The notes: generated by a model not told the origin, from the letters alone. DNA of 64,000 nucleotides from Cyclobacterium jeungdonense (GCF_010994275.1 NZ_WMCD01000001.1:930001-994000); one strand, 5' to 3'. Counted from the stretch's first letter, positions 18,586 to 28,684 are shown. Numbers and translations are program-made.

Positions 18586-18981
18586 ATGCGATTTATTCCC
18601 TACAACAAGAATTTGAAAGAATTTTCAAGAGAATTACGATCTCATTCAACGCTATCCGAGGTTTTACTTTGGCAAAAACTACGGGCACGTCAATTTCGAG
18701 GCTACGCATTTAACAGGCAAAAGCCATTAGGAGATTACATTGTCGATTTTTACTGCAAGAGATTACAATTAGTCATCGAAATTGATGGAGATAGCCACTT
18801 CCATGATGAATCGGTTCTTGAAGATCTTAAAAGGCAATTGGTTTTGGAAAAAATGGGCTTATGTTTTCTAAGGTTTTTGGATGGAGATGTCAAGAAATCC
18901 ATGCCTTCTATTCTCCAGGAAATAGGTGTGTTTATTGATAAATGGGAAGTTGAAAACGGTGTTCCCAAGACAATTTTTTGA
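18586..18981 (+). CDS. DUF559 (Vsr-like PD-(D/E)XK) endonuclease-domain protein
   Basis: This 131-residue protein matches the DUF559 family, a Vsr-like restriction-endonuclease fold. N-terminal ELRSHSTLSEVLLWQKLRAR holds the conserved Glu (E25). D54 lies in GDYIVDFYCK and E65-x-D67 in LQLVIEIDGDSHF; together these form the metal-binding catalytic site. The C-terminal LEKMGLCFLRFLDGDV is also typical. It is probably an active nuclease by motif content, but no biological role is established for this group. The gene is flanked at about 120 bp and 140 bp by two blocks of the same palindromic repeats, which suggests the gene and repeats travel together. Confidence 0.88.
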   Translation: MRFIPYNKNLKEFSRELRSHSTLSEVLLWQKLRARQFRGYAFNRQKPLGDYIVDFYCKRLQLVIEIDGDSHFHDESVLEDLKRQLVLEKMGLCFLRFLDGDVKKSMPSILQEIGVFIDKWEVENGVPKTIF

Positions 18982-19120
18982 GATAAAAAGAGAGGACTGA
19001 ATCCAAACGATATTAAATCCGGGCTGTCAATGGAATAAGAACCCATTCCAATCATTTTCTGAAGGAATTTTAAGGTTAATAACCGGAAAATAGTTTTAGT
19101 TCAAATTAAAATCCTTGAAA

Positions 19121-19590
19121 AAATCCCCCTTGCCCCCTTTGAGAAAGGGGGATTTCGTTTACTGTCGGATTTCTAGGTACGTAAATTCCAGCCAGCTGCC
19201 GTTCGTTGTGGGAAGCACTAACCTTCTCCAATTCAATTGCAAGGAAATTGAAAGCAAATCCCCCTTAAAGGAGGGATTTCGGTATCGGTCGGATTTCTAG
19301 ACACGTTCCGTCAACCGATAACGGTATTGACGAGTATTTTTCCAGTCCGTTTAAATGGCACCTATTCAGCTTCAATCATGCATTTCTGCAAATCCCCCTT
19401 TTTAAGGGGGCGCAGGGGATTTTTTCGTGCCCATCCCATCTATACGCTTACGATTTTGATGCGATTTTCGTCCTAAATCCCCCTTGCCCCCTTTGAGAAA
19501 GGGGGATTTCGGTAACGGTCTGATTTCTAGACACGTTCCGTTAACCGGTAACGGTTTTGACGAGTATTTTTTTCAGTCCGCTTAAATGGC
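19121..19590. repeat. Right block of palindromic repeats flanking the DUF559 gene
   Basis: The same modules as on the left recur, in the same orientation but in the order A (19121-19260), B (19256-19490), then a truncated B (19480-19590). Module A again contains ATTCCAGCCAGCTGCCGTTC. Module B again contains the CAATCATGCATTTC and CGTGCCCATCCCATC strings. The palindromic cores CCCCCTTgCCCCCTTTgAGAAAGGGGG are at 19126-19152 and 19483-19505. Copies differ from the left block by scattered point changes and small deletions, so they are related but not fresh duplicates. Confidence 0.85.
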
Positions 19591-19624
19591 AATAGTTCTA
19601 TTATTTGGCAGTATCACTTCAACA

Positions 19625-21085
19625 TCAGGCAATAATATCCTTTACGACCTTCCCAGCCACATCGGTGAGACGGAATCTTCTGCCCAGGTGTTTGTAGATT
19701 AATTTTTCATGGTCCAGTCCCAACTGATGCAAAAGGGTGGCCTGAAAGTCATGCACATGCACCGGATTTTTGGTGATATTGTAGCCAAATTCATCTGTTT
19801 CTCCATAAACAATTCCCGGCTTTATACCGCCGCCTGCCATCCAGATGCTAAAGCACCTGGGGTGGTGGTCACGCCCGTAGTTGTCTTTGGTCAATTCGCC
19901 CTGGCTGAAGTTGGTACGCCCGAATTCTCCACCCCATACCACTAGGGTTTCGTCAAGCAAACCTCTTTGTTTGAGATCTGTAACCAAAGCTGCGGAAGCC
20001 TGATCTACATCCATGGCCTGACCCGTTATTTCCTTGGGCAAATTGACATGCTGGTCCCAGCCCTGGTGGTACAATTGCACAAAGCGGACCCCTTCCTCAG
20101 AAAGTTTTCTTGCCAGCAGGCAGTTCGCAGCAAAGGTTCCGGGCTTTTTACAATCTTCCCCGTAAAGATCAATAATGCTTTGAGGTTCTTTGGAAATATC
20201 CAACACATCAGGCACCGTGGTTTGCATGCGGTAAGCCATCTCATATTGCTGAATTTTTGTATTGATCTCCGGATCATGAATTTCCTCATAAGACCACTGG
20301 TTTAATTGGGCCAGCTTATCCAGCATCTGTCGCCTGTCAAACCGGTTTAAACCTTTGGGATCATTGAGGTATAAAACCGGATCTTCTCCACTACTGAACT
20401 GAACGCCCTGATGAATGGAATCCAGAAAGCCGTTGGACCAGAGCTTGGAATATACTCCCTGGCTATTGCCTTCTCCCCTGGAAATCAGAACGGTAAAGGA
20501 AGGGAGATTTTGATTTTCACTTCCCAGGCCATAGCTCAACCAGGATCCCATGCTGGGTCTGTTTCCTTGTTGGGCTCCGGTTTGAAAGAAAGTTAGTGCC
20601 GGATCATGGTTGATCGCTTCTGTATGCATGGATTTGATGATACAGATATCATCGACGATTTTTGCTGTTTTTGGAAAAAGATCACTTACCCAGGCCCTTG
20701 ATTCGCCATACTGTTTGAAGTCCACGAAAGACCCTACCAAAGGTAGGGAAGCCTGATTTGCCGTAAAACCTGTCAGTCTTTGTCCATCCCTGATTGAAGC
20801 GGGTAAATCCTGCCCCTGCATTTCCCTAAGCTTAGGTTTGTAGTCAAAAGACTCCAATTGAGAGGGTGCTCCATTTTGGAAAAGATAGATGACGCGCTTT
20901 GCTTTAGGTGCGAAATCTGGTAAACCGGTAACGCCTGATTCCAGGTCTTCAGGTGATCGTGACCGGTTAAAAAGATCCGGCATTAGCAGGGAACCTAAAG
21001 CCACGCTTCCGATTCCAAGGCTCAATTTGGATAAAAACCTTCTCCTGTTTCTGTTCAATCCGTATTCCAAAAGTTCTTTTTCCAT
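19625..21085 (-). CDS. DUF1501 protein, Tat-exported (copy A)
   Basis: This 486-residue protein begins with a twin-arginine type signal (RNRRRFLSKLSLGIGSVALG), so export in folded form is likely. The body matches DUF1501, a family related to the alkaline phosphatase/sulfatase fold: KRVIYLFQNGAPSQLESFDY, FQTGAQQGNRPSMGSWLSYG, FVQLYHQGWDQHVNLP and VVWGGEFGRT. No sulfatase formylglycine site is present. Its start lies 4 bp after the DUF1549 gene's stop. DUF1501 and DUF1549/DUF1553 proteins are regularly paired in Planctomycetes and Bacteroidota. It is closely similar to copy B (32354-33808). The reaction is unknown. Confidence 0.88.
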   Translation of the reverse strand: MEKELLEYGLNRNRRRFLSKLSLGIGSVALGSLLMPDLFNRSRSPEDLESGVTGLPDFAPKAKRVIYLFQNGAPSQLESFDYKPKLREMQGQDLPASIRDGQRLTGFTANQASLPLVGSFVDFKQYGESRAWVSDLFPKTAKIVDDICIIKSMHTEAINHDPALTFFQTGAQQGNRPSMGSWLSYGLGSENQNLPSFTVLISRGEGNSQGVYSKLWSNGFLDSIHQGVQFSSGEDPVLYLNDPKGLNRFDRRQMLDKLAQLNQWSYEEIHDPEINTKIQQYEMAYRMQTTVPDVLDISKEPQSIIDLYGEDCKKPGTFAANCLLARKLSEEGVRFVQLYHQGWDQHVNLPKEITGQAMDVDQASAALVTDLKQRGLLDETLVVWGGEFGRTNFSQGELTKDNYGRDHHPRCFSIWMAGGGIKPGIVYGETDEFGYNITKNPVHVHDFQATLLHQLGLDHEKLIYKHLGRRFRLTDVAGKVVKDIIA

Positions 21086-21089
21086 AAAT

Positions 21090-23438
21090 CTAAGATCTGG
21101 TGATGGCCTCTTCCATGTTATACATGGTGGAGATTACCTGCATTAAGGCTGCTACGGCTACTTTATCCGCATTTTCGTCCACCGGATATTCGCCTATTGA
21201 AGCCAATGCTTCAGCGTCCTCCGCTGTGATGCTTTCCAGCTTATCCCTAAGATAGTTTTCCAGCAGTTCTACTTCTTTTGGTTTCGGTTTCCTGCATAGA
21301 ATTAAGCGAAAAGCCCTAGTAATTTTTTCAGTTTGGGTGGAGTTTTCATTGACCAAACGGGCTGCCAGTACCCTTGAGGCCTCAAGGACGGTTGGGTCAT
21401 TAAGCATGACCAAAGCCTGTAAAGGGGTATTCGTAAAGGAACGCTCTGTCTCACACTGATCTCTGTTACTGGCGTCAAAGATGAGCATGGAGGGTGGTGG
21501 CACTGTCCTTTTCACAAATGTATACAGGCCTCTCCGGTACAGATTATCTCCATGGTCCTGGGTATACTCAGCCAGGGTAGAGCCCCCTGCGGTCGCTGCC
21601 TCCCACAATCCGTCGGGTTGATAAGGTTTTACACTCCGCCCACCTATTTCCGGTACCAGTAGTCCGCTGCTCGCAAGGACCATGTTACGAATAAATTCTG
21701 CCTTCAAATGGTGGCGTGAGGCCCTGGTGAAATACCTGTTTTCAGGATCTTTCTGCCTTTCTTTTTCAACGATGGCCACCGACTGCCGGTAGGTGGCAGA
21801 CATTACCATTTGTTTGATAAGCCGTTTGATGTCCCATCCATTTTCCATGAAATCGATGGCCAGCCAGTCCAACAATTCCGGATGGCTGGGCAATTCTCCC
21901 TGCATACCAAAATCACTGGTTGTATTGACTATTCCTCTTCCAAAAAATTCCTTCCAGATTTTATTCACAAAAACCCTCGCAGTCAGAGGGTTGCGCTCAT
22001 CAAACAACCATTTGGCCAATCCAAGCCTGTTTTTTGGATAGTTTGGATCAAAATTTAGAATTGACTCAGGCGTTTCAGGAAATACTTCAGTTCCGTATGC
22101 GTTAAAAACGCCTCTTTCCAACACATAATTGTTTCTCAGGGTATCCAGCTCACCCATTACCGAAACAATCAGTTTGGCGGTATCCTGTTTGTTGACAAAA
22201 GAAAGAATACCTTCGGCATCTTCATCGGTAATCTCAATGTAAGGTTTCTTTGCATAGGACTCCGGAGTGCCTACCAATGGATCTATTGGTGCAGTAGAAG
22301 TCCTCAACTCATCGATATTATTAAAAAATGAAAACATCTCATAATAATCCTTTTGGGAGATGGGATCGAACTTGTGGTCGTGACATGCCGCACATTCAAA
22401 GGTAATGCCTATGAGTGCTTTGCCGATGGTATTGGTCCTGTCTGTCACATAGGTGATCCTATACTCTTCTTCATCCACCGCACCTTCCTCCGTGATTTTA
22501 TGGTTTCTATTAAACCCCGTGGCTAAAATCTGCTCTTTAGTGGGGTTCTCCAAAAGATCGCCAGCCAGTTGCCAGGTTATAAAATCCTCAAAAGACAAAT
22601 TTTTATTAAAGGCATGGATTACCCAATCCCGCCAGGGCCACTGTGTCCGGAAGTTATCCAATTGATAGCCATAAGAGTCGGCATATCTGGATATGTCCAT
22701 CCAATAAACAGCCATTCGTTCTCCAAAGGAGGGCTGAGACAGCAGGTAATCAACCATCTCTTCAAAAGCGTCAGCATTATCATTTTCATTAAACCGATCC
22801 ATCAAATCCAGATTTGGTGGCAATCCGGTCAGATCAAAACTTAATCTCTTGAGCATACTTTCTTTTGAAGCCGGCTGATTAGGATGCAATCCGACATCTT
22901 CCTGTTGCTTTAAAATAAAATGATCAATTTCGTTAACAGGCCAGTTTTTGTCTTCTACTTCAGGGGCTGCTATGTATTGAGGAGCTTGAAAAGACCAGTG
23001 TTTTTCATAAACCGCCCCATCTTCTATCCAGGTTTTGATAAGCTCTATTTCCCTGTTTGTCAAATTGAGGTTGGACTCCGGAGGAGGCATCACCTGACTT
23101 TCATCGCTCGAGTTTACACGCAAATAGACTTCAGACTGATGCGGTTTGCCGGGAACCAGGGCAAAAGCCCCTTGATTTTCCGCAAGGGCTTTGAATGCTT
23201 CACTTTCGATATCTAACCGTAATCCGGCTTCCCTTGCATCGGAATCCGGTCCATGACAGGCAAAGCAGTTGTCAGAAAGAATGGGCCTGATATGGAAATT
23301 ATAGCTGACTTTATCAGGAAACTTTTCTGAAATCCCTATTTCACCTTCATCTGAAGTACAACCTGCAAAGTACAGGGAGAACACCATGAATAATACAGTA
23401 CGAACAGCACTTAATAACTTAATCATTCTCATTGGCAT
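21090..23438 (-). CDS. DUF1549/DUF1553 lipoprotein with planctomycete-type cytochrome c domain (copy A)
   Basis: The ATG at 23438 gives a lipoprotein signal (VLFMVFSLYFAGC). A GTG 39 bp upstream in the same frame adds no signal-like sequence. A heme c motif follows at C58-FAC61-H62 (SDNCFACHGPD), then the DUF1549 domain (LKRLSFDLTGLPPNLDLMD, YWMDISRYADSYGYQ). A second CxxCH occurs in FECAACHDHKFDP, and DUF1553 follows (RLGLAKWLFDERNPLTARVF, SNRDQCETERSFTNTPLQAL). This is the usual planctomycete-like domain order. Reducing activity or polymer cleavage has been proposed for such proteins, but none is established. It lies downstream of susD, separated by 203 bp containing an inverted repeat. Confidence 0.87.
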   Translation of the reverse strand: MPMRMIKLLSAVRTVLFMVFSLYFAGCTSDEGEIGISEKFPDKVSYNFHIRPILSDNCFACHGPDSDAREAGLRLDIESEAFKALAENQGAFALVPGKPHQSEVYLRVNSSDESQVMPPPESNLNLTNREIELIKTWIEDGAVYEKHWSFQAPQYIAAPEVEDKNWPVNEIDHFILKQQEDVGLHPNQPASKESMLKRLSFDLTGLPPNLDLMDRFNENDNADAFEEMVDYLLSQPSFGERMAVYWMDISRYADSYGYQLDNFRTQWPWRDWVIHAFNKNLSFEDFITWQLAGDLLENPTKEQILATGFNRNHKITEEGAVDEEEYRITYVTDRTNTIGKALIGITFECAACHDHKFDPISQKDYYEMFSFFNNIDELRTSTAPIDPLVGTPESYAKKPYIEITDEDAEGILSFVNKQDTAKLIVSVMGELDTLRNNYVLERGVFNAYGTEVFPETPESILNFDPNYPKNRLGLAKWLFDERNPLTARVFVNKIWKEFFGRGIVNTTSDFGMQGELPSHPELLDWLAIDFMENGWDIKRLIKQMVMSATYRQSVAIVEKERQKDPENRYFTRASRHHLKAEFIRNMVLASSGLLVPEIGGRSVKPYQPDGLWEAATAGGSTLAEYTQDHGDNLYRRGLYTFVKRTVPPPSMLIFDASNRDQCETERSFTNTPLQALVMLNDPTVLEASRVLAARLVNENSTQTEKITRAFRLILCRKPKPKEVELLENYLRDKLESITAEDAEALASIGEYPVDENADKVAVAALMQVISTMYNMEEAITRS

Positions 23439-23515
23439 TACTACTCTTCGCTCTATTATATGGGCATGTAAAATCACCTAATTACAGATTGAGAGCATTA
23501 TTGTTAATATAACAA

Positions 23516-23593
23516 GAACAGCAGGCACTTCAAAATTAACTTTTTTTAAAGGTATATTTGTTAAGCAAGCAGCTTTCAAATTGCCTGCTGTTC
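23516..23593. promoter_or_regulatory. 12-bp perfect inverted repeat between susD and DUF1549 (copy A)
   Basis: GAACAGCAGGCA (23516-23527) and TGCCTGCTGTTC (23582-23593) are perfect inverted arms separated by 54 bases. Read in the direction of transcription (minus), the hairpin lies after the susD stop and before the DUF1549 start. The loop contains TAATTTTG on the minus strand (23531-23538), a -7-like element, but no TTG at 19-20 bp. It could stabilise the upstream susCD message or attenuate readthrough. The long loop and lack of a U tract argue against a standard terminator. Confidence 0.5.
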
Positions 23594-23641
23594 CTTTTAA
23601 ATATTTGGCTTATCTTTTTATGGATTACCTCTTATCGGGTA

Positions 23642-25174
23642 TCAATAGCCAGGATTCTGTTCCAAGTTACCAATTCTTATCTCCCTAAGTGGTATAGGAA
23701 ACAAAAGCCGTTCGGTTGTAACATTATAACTCATTGCTGGTAAATAGGATTCTCCGGCATAAAATTCCTTAAGGTATACCCCATTGGCATTCATAACTTC
23801 GATAGCCCTATCTGTCCGCAGCAGATCGCACCATCTTTTGTTTTCAAAGGCCAGTTCCACCCTGGTTTCACGTTCGATAATTTCCCTGAGCAGCTGCTGG
23901 TTGGTTTCGGTAACCGGGTCTAAATCTGCTCTTTCTCTTACCTCATTTAGAAAGGGCAATGCATCTGCTGATCTACCTTGTTCATTGAGTGCCTCAGCCA
24001 TAGATAATAAAGCCTCTGAAAAGCGATAAATCGGAAAATTGTCATCCGTATTGCGTTCCAATGCATGGGGATTCAGGTATTTCTTTATAAATGGATAGGT
24101 TCTTTTTCCCGGAGTTGGTACATAATTTACAGGAGATTTTAATTCGTCGATAAACATGTTACCGATTTGACCTGTACCTTCTACAATTCCGATGGAAGCA
24201 GGCAATCTTTCGTCTCCATCCTCATAGGCCGCTATCATTTCGAAAGTGGGCGTATTCCAGCCGCCACCCTGAAGGTTTTGAGAGCTGATGCCGGTAATTA
24301 GACTTACATCTGCAGAAAGTGGTATAAACGGATAGAGGAAATCACTATTTTGTCCTTGATTTCCTTGTTGATATTGAATTTCAAAAATGGATTCGGTACT
24401 ATTCTTGTTACTCAATTCGAACACGTCCCCATAATTGTCTAACAAAGAATATCCCATTTGGATCACCTTTGAGAGCTCTGATTCTGCTTTCGGATAGTCT
24501 TTAATAGTCAGGTAAACATCTGCAAGCACCATTCTGGCTGCACCTTCATTTGCCCTGCCATTTTGCGGGAAAGAAACCGGATCAAGGCGGTTGATGGCAT
24601 TTTCTAAATCCTGAATTATTGCCTGATAAACTTCGTTTACAGATGCTCTTGGAAGGTAGGCATCGCCTGCCCCCTTTACTGCTGTTAAATACAGTGGCAC
24701 TCCCCCAAAATACCTCACCAGATCAAAATACAACAAGGCCCTCAAAAAGCTGGCTTCGCCATAAATTTGATCGATTTTTTCCTGACTCAAAGGAGCTTCT
24801 TCAACCTGATCTAAAATCTCGTTGGTTCGCGCAATTCCAATATAATCGGAATTGTATTTGTTTGCTACCAGACCACTGTTTACGTCGTCCATGAAAAAAT
24901 CCGTGTATTCTCTTTCTATATAGCCAGGCCCCCGGTTGGTAATATTGAATTCCAGGTGGGTGTTATCCGATCTCATTTCTCCCATTGTCCAGGCAGCAAT
25001 GGACCCTTTCGCTCCTCTTATTGAAGCATAGGCACCCACCAGGGCCTGATTAAAATGATCTTCTGTTTTGTAGAAATTTCCTGAGGTAATAGAACTCTCC
25101 GGCACCAGGTTCAGAAAATCTTCTGAACAGGAGCTCATTATCAGTATGGCAAGTATTGTTGCTATCTTTTTCAT
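23642..25174 (-). CDS. SusD/RagB-family outer-membrane nutrient-binding lipoprotein
   Basis: This 510-residue protein carries a lipobox signal (ILAILIMSSC, lipidated Cys16) and is exposed on the outer membrane as the lid over the SusC barrel. The N-terminal TPR-like region (FLNLVPESSITSGNFYKTED, QALVGAYASIRGA) and the C-terminal LNEVRERADLDPVTE and FENKRWCDLLRTDRA are typical SusD signatures. It starts 17 bp after the SusC gene's stop on the same strand, so the two are one transcript. The ligand cannot be inferred from sequence. The length is normal. Confidence 0.96.
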   Translation of the reverse strand: MKKIATILAILIMSSCSEDFLNLVPESSITSGNFYKTEDHFNQALVGAYASIRGAKGSIAAWTMGEMRSDNTHLEFNITNRGPGYIEREYTDFFMDDVNSGLVANKYNSDYIGIARTNEILDQVEEAPLSQEKIDQIYGEASFLRALLYFDLVRYFGGVPLYLTAVKGAGDAYLPRASVNEVYQAIIQDLENAINRLDPVSFPQNGRANEGAARMVLADVYLTIKDYPKAESELSKVIQMGYSLLDNYGDVFELSNKNSTESIFEIQYQQGNQGQNSDFLYPFIPLSADVSLITGISSQNLQGGGWNTPTFEMIAAYEDGDERLPASIGIVEGTGQIGNMFIDELKSPVNYVPTPGKRTYPFIKKYLNPHALERNTDDNFPIYRFSEALLSMAEALNEQGRSADALPFLNEVRERADLDPVTETNQQLLREIIERETRVELAFENKRWCDLLRTDRAIEVMNANGVYLKEFYAGESYLPAMSYNVTTERLLFPIPLREIRIGNLEQNPGY

Positions 25175-25191
25175 GATGTCGTTGGTTTTGG

Positions 25192-28100
25192 TTAAAAGTT
25201 TAAATTTACTCCTAAGGCATACGTTCTAGGAATAGGGTAAGGACTAATGTCCACACCTTCCTGAAGTCCATTTAGACCCCGCCAACTTGATTCAGGGTTT
25301 GGACCTTTGTAAGGTGTAATAACAAGTGCATTTTGCAGACTTAGGAATATTCTTGCCGAGCTGACGCTTTTACTGAACTCGGGAAGCGTATAGCCAAGGG
25401 TAATATTTTTAAATGTCAAATGGGAAGCATCCAGGGCTAGCCTGTCCTGAACATTACGGGGAAACTCTGTTGTACCTGACAAGGAACGGCCAATGATGCC
25501 ATCACCTGGCTCTTCCAAGGATCTCCACCTGTATTTCATGTATCGTTCTACATTAAATATTCCCTCGAGCGTTTCTGACCATTCCGCCAAGGAGTAATAC
25601 ATTTTACCCCCATAAGAACCGGCAATGACCACGTTCATATCGAAGTTTTTGTAATAAAAGTTGTTGTTGAACCCATAAAAGAATTTAGGATTGGGATTGC
25701 CAATGTAGGTCTTGTCATCCACATTGATTACACCATCTCCATTGATATCCTTGTACCTGATCGTTCCTACTGCGGACGTTACGTGCTTAGGTTGGGAATC
25801 AAATTCCTCCTGCGTCTTATAGATACCATCAAAGATATAGCCGTAAAACTGACCGATCGGCTTTCCTACTTCTGTTTTCCAAATGGTAGAAGAATAATTC
25901 CCTAATCCACCAAGTGGCGTATTATTGGTCCCCAACTGAATCACTTTGTTCCTGTTAAACGAAATGTTAAAATCTGCATTCCATCTGAACTCACTGCTCT
26001 CCAGTACTCTTGCATTAACCCCAAATTCGTAGCCCCAGAAATGGAATTCACCAATATTATCCTGGATATTTGGGTAACCCGTGCCGTAGGGAATATCGAC
26101 CTGGTAGAGCATATTGGTTGTTCGCTTATCGTAATAATCGAAAACCAAAGAAATTTTATCATCGAAAAGACCTACATCAACCCCTAAATCAATTCCCACT
26201 GTGGTTTCCCAGGTGAGAAATGGATTACCAATGGATACGGGACTCCTGCCCTGTGCTAAAGCTCCTCCAAAGACATAATTGGTCGAGGATATATTCCCAA
26301 ACTGGCTATAATTACCAATATTAAAATTACCCGCATGCCCATACTCTCCCCTGATTTTCAAATAGCTAAGCTCTGAAAAATCAGCCATAAAGGATTCGTC
26401 AGAAATGATCCACCCGGCAGAAACGGATGGAAATGTACCCCACCTGTTTTCGGAACCAAATCGGGAGGAACCGTCTCTCCTTACAGAAACTGAAAGCAGG
26501 TATTTGCCCATGTAATTGTAATTCACCCTGCTAAACATGGAAAGTAACGACCACTCGGACATATTGCTGCTGCCGTACCTGATTGCTGCGGCATCTATCC
26601 AGGATACCTCATCATCCGGATAGCTAGTCCCTGTCAATACATTGTTTTCCTGATGATATTTTTGGGCAGAATAACCTACCAGTGCATCAATGAAATGACT
26701 ACCTATATTTTTGGTGTAGTTTAGGGTGTTTTCTGTTAACCAGGAGCTATAATCATAGGTACTGTATGAGCCAGTGGCAAGCTTGGGTGGAGGAGAGAAA
26801 ATGCCTCCTGCAGTGGATGGATTAAATACCCGTCTTTTCGCATTTCCCAAATCCACTGAAACAGAACTTTTGAAGAAGAAATCATTGTGGATGTCTGCTT
26901 CAAAATAGGCATTGGACAATAAGCGATTGGTAGCCGACCGGTCATAGGTTTCCAACATGGTTTTTTTCCAGTTTGGGAAGGTAAATAGACCGGGCCCGGT
27001 AAAACTTACTTTTTGGTTGCCATTCTCATCTACGTCATCCGGAGAAAAAATAGGAGGTGTAATGATGGCGGAATAAAGAATGCTGTAAAATCCATCCGTA
27101 GCCTGGTTCCGGCTTAACTGGTGGGTCGGTGCTAAATTTAATCCAACCCTAATGTTATTGTTTATTTTGTATTCGTTGTTTGTCCGCAGCGAAAAACGCT
27201 GAAAACCGGTATTAATTACTACACCTTTTTCGTCAAAAAAACCAAGCGTGGTAGCAGAACTAAAATTATCCTTATTGGCCAGAAAAGAAACATTATAACT
27301 GTTCTGTTTACCGGATTGTAATAGCTCATCGTACCAATCTGTATCGGGCCCGTTATAGGCCTCGGGATTCTGATACAATTCAGGTATTCCACCTGTAAAA
27401 CCTTCATAGCGGATTTTATCCTCATAAATGGCTCTCCTGTCCTCCAGAAACTCCCGGGCATTCATTAAATCTGCCCTCCCCCTTTGCGGAACCTGTGTCA
27501 TTCCCTGGATAACACTTAATTGAACAGATGTTTGGCCGGGCTTTGCCCTTTTTGTAGTAATTAAAACTACACCATTGGCAGCTCTGGATCCATATAGTGC
27601 AGAGGCAGAGGCTCCTTTTAAAACTGAAAAACTTTCAATTTCGTTGGGATTGATAGTATTGATGTCCCCAACGATAGGAAAACCATCGACAACATACAAG
27701 GGATTATTTCCTGCATTGATTGAGGCTGCTCCTCTTATCCTTACGGCCATTCCTCCTCCCGGCGTTCCGGAGGCCTGGCTGATCTGGACACCAGCCATTC
27801 TTCCTTGTAACTTCTGCACGAATTGACCTACCGGCTGATCTTCCAATTGGTCGGCTTCAACACTTGCAATTGACCCTGTAACCTCACGCTCTTTTTGAAT
27901 GCCATAACCGATAACAACAAACTCCTCTAGTCCTTTAGCATCTTCAGACAGTTCGATATTAATGATACTTCTACCGTTAATCGGTTCTTCCCGGGTTTCG
28001 TAACCTAAGAAAGAAAAAATCAATGTTCCATTTTCATCGGGAGCGACAAGAGAATAATTGCCGTCAATGTCTGTAACCGTCCCAAGGTTGGTACCTTTTA

Positions 28101-28575
28101 CCAGTATCGTTACACCCGGAAGTCCTTGCTTGTCTCCAAAAGAAGTAATTTTACCGGTTATCTCAATTTGAGCAGATGCCGCCACCGCTTCATTTAATTC
28201 AGCTTTACGGTTGGATTCCTTTACACTAATGTTATTATTGGTTTGCCGGAAAGCTAATCTTGATTGACTGGAAATCTCTCTGAGAATCGCTTCTATACTT
28301 TCCTTCCTCGGAGGTTTGCTAAACTTTTCATCCAAAAAATCATCCTTAATATCAAACGTAAAAACAAAGTCGGTTTTGGATTCAATGTCTTCAAAAACTT
28401 CTTTTAAAGTAGCATCTGAGTAGGCAGACTCGATAAATACTTTCTGAATTTTAATTGCTTTTTGCGCATCTGCTCCATGAGCGATGGTAAAATTGACCAG
28501 CAATAGCTGGAAAACGATTCCAAAAAGGGAGGAAGTTGTAGACTTGCTAAAGAAGCCTTTGTATCTTTTTTTCAT
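25192..28575 (-). CDS. SusC/RagA-family TonB-dependent transducer with STN signalling domain
   Basis: This 1127-residue outer-membrane receptor has its domains in the following order: signal (1-37), an STN secretin/TonB short domain (about 50-118), a carboxypeptidase-D-like DUF4480-type domain (138-210, GKITSFGDKQGLPGVTILVK), a TonB-box region, a plug (GRMAGVQISQASGTPGGG, YVVDGFPIVGDINTINP) and a beta barrel ending in an aromatic residue (ALGVNLNF). The STN domain is found in transducers that contact a FecR-type anti-sigma factor, and the fecR gene lies immediately upstream (109 bp). It imports the substrate handed over by the SusD partner and reports its presence. Substrate type is not evident; neighbouring enzymes do not resemble typical glycosidases. 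Confidence 0.96.
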   Translation of the reverse strand: MKKRYKGFFSKSTTSSLFGIVFQLLLVNFTIAHGADAQKAIKIQKVFIESAYSDATLKEVFEDIESKTDFVFTFDIKDDFLDEKFSKPPRKESIEAILREISSQSRLAFRQTNNNISVKESNRKAELNEAVAASAQIEITGKITSFGDKQGLPGVTILVKGTNLGTVTDIDGNYSLVAPDENGTLIFSFLGYETREEPINGRSIINIELSEDAKGLEEFVVIGYGIQKEREVTGSIASVEADQLEDQPVGQFVQKLQGRMAGVQISQASGTPGGGMAVRIRGAASINAGNNPLYVVDGFPIVGDINTINPNEIESFSVLKGASASALYGSRAANGVVLITTKRAKPGQTSVQLSVIQGMTQVPQRGRADLMNAREFLEDRRAIYEDKIRYEGFTGGIPELYQNPEAYNGPDTDWYDELLQSGKQNSYNVSFLANKDNFSSATTLGFFDEKGVVINTGFQRFSLRTNNEYKINNNIRVGLNLAPTHQLSRNQATDGFYSILYSAIITPPIFSPDDVDENGNQKVSFTGPGLFTFPNWKKTMLETYDRSATNRLLSNAYFEADIHNDFFFKSSVSVDLGNAKRRVFNPSTAGGIFSPPPKLATGSYSTYDYSSWLTENTLNYTKNIGSHFIDALVGYSAQKYHQENNVLTGTSYPDDEVSWIDAAAIRYGSSNMSEWSLLSMFSRVNYNYMGKYLLSVSVRRDGSSRFGSENRWGTFPSVSAGWIISDESFMADFSELSYLKIRGEYGHAGNFNIGNYSQFGNISSTNYVFGGALAQGRSPVSIGNPFLTWETTVGIDLGVDVGLFDDKISLVFDYYDKRTTNMLYQVDIPYGTGYPNIQDNIGEFHFWGYEFGVNARVLESSEFRWNADFNISFNRNKVIQLGTNNTPLGGLGNYSSTIWKTEVGKPIGQFYGYIFDGIYKTQEEFDSQPKHVTSAVGTIRYKDINGDGVINVDDKTYIGNPNPKFFYGFNNNFYYKNFDMNVVIAGSYGGKMYYSLAEWSETLEGIFNVERYMKYRWRSLEEPGDGIIGRSLSGTTEFPRNVQDRLALDASHLTFKNITLGYTLPEFSKSVSSARIFLSLQNALVITPYKGPNPESSWRGLNGLQEGVDISPYPIPRTYALGVNLNF

Positions 28576-28684
28576 GTTATATTGGGTTTAGTGAATAAAT
28601 TAAATGGTTATTAAGGCTAATCTCGGTTTGTGTTCATGTATCATCATTTTTACTTTTTATAATTTTCGTTAAATCTAAGTATGC

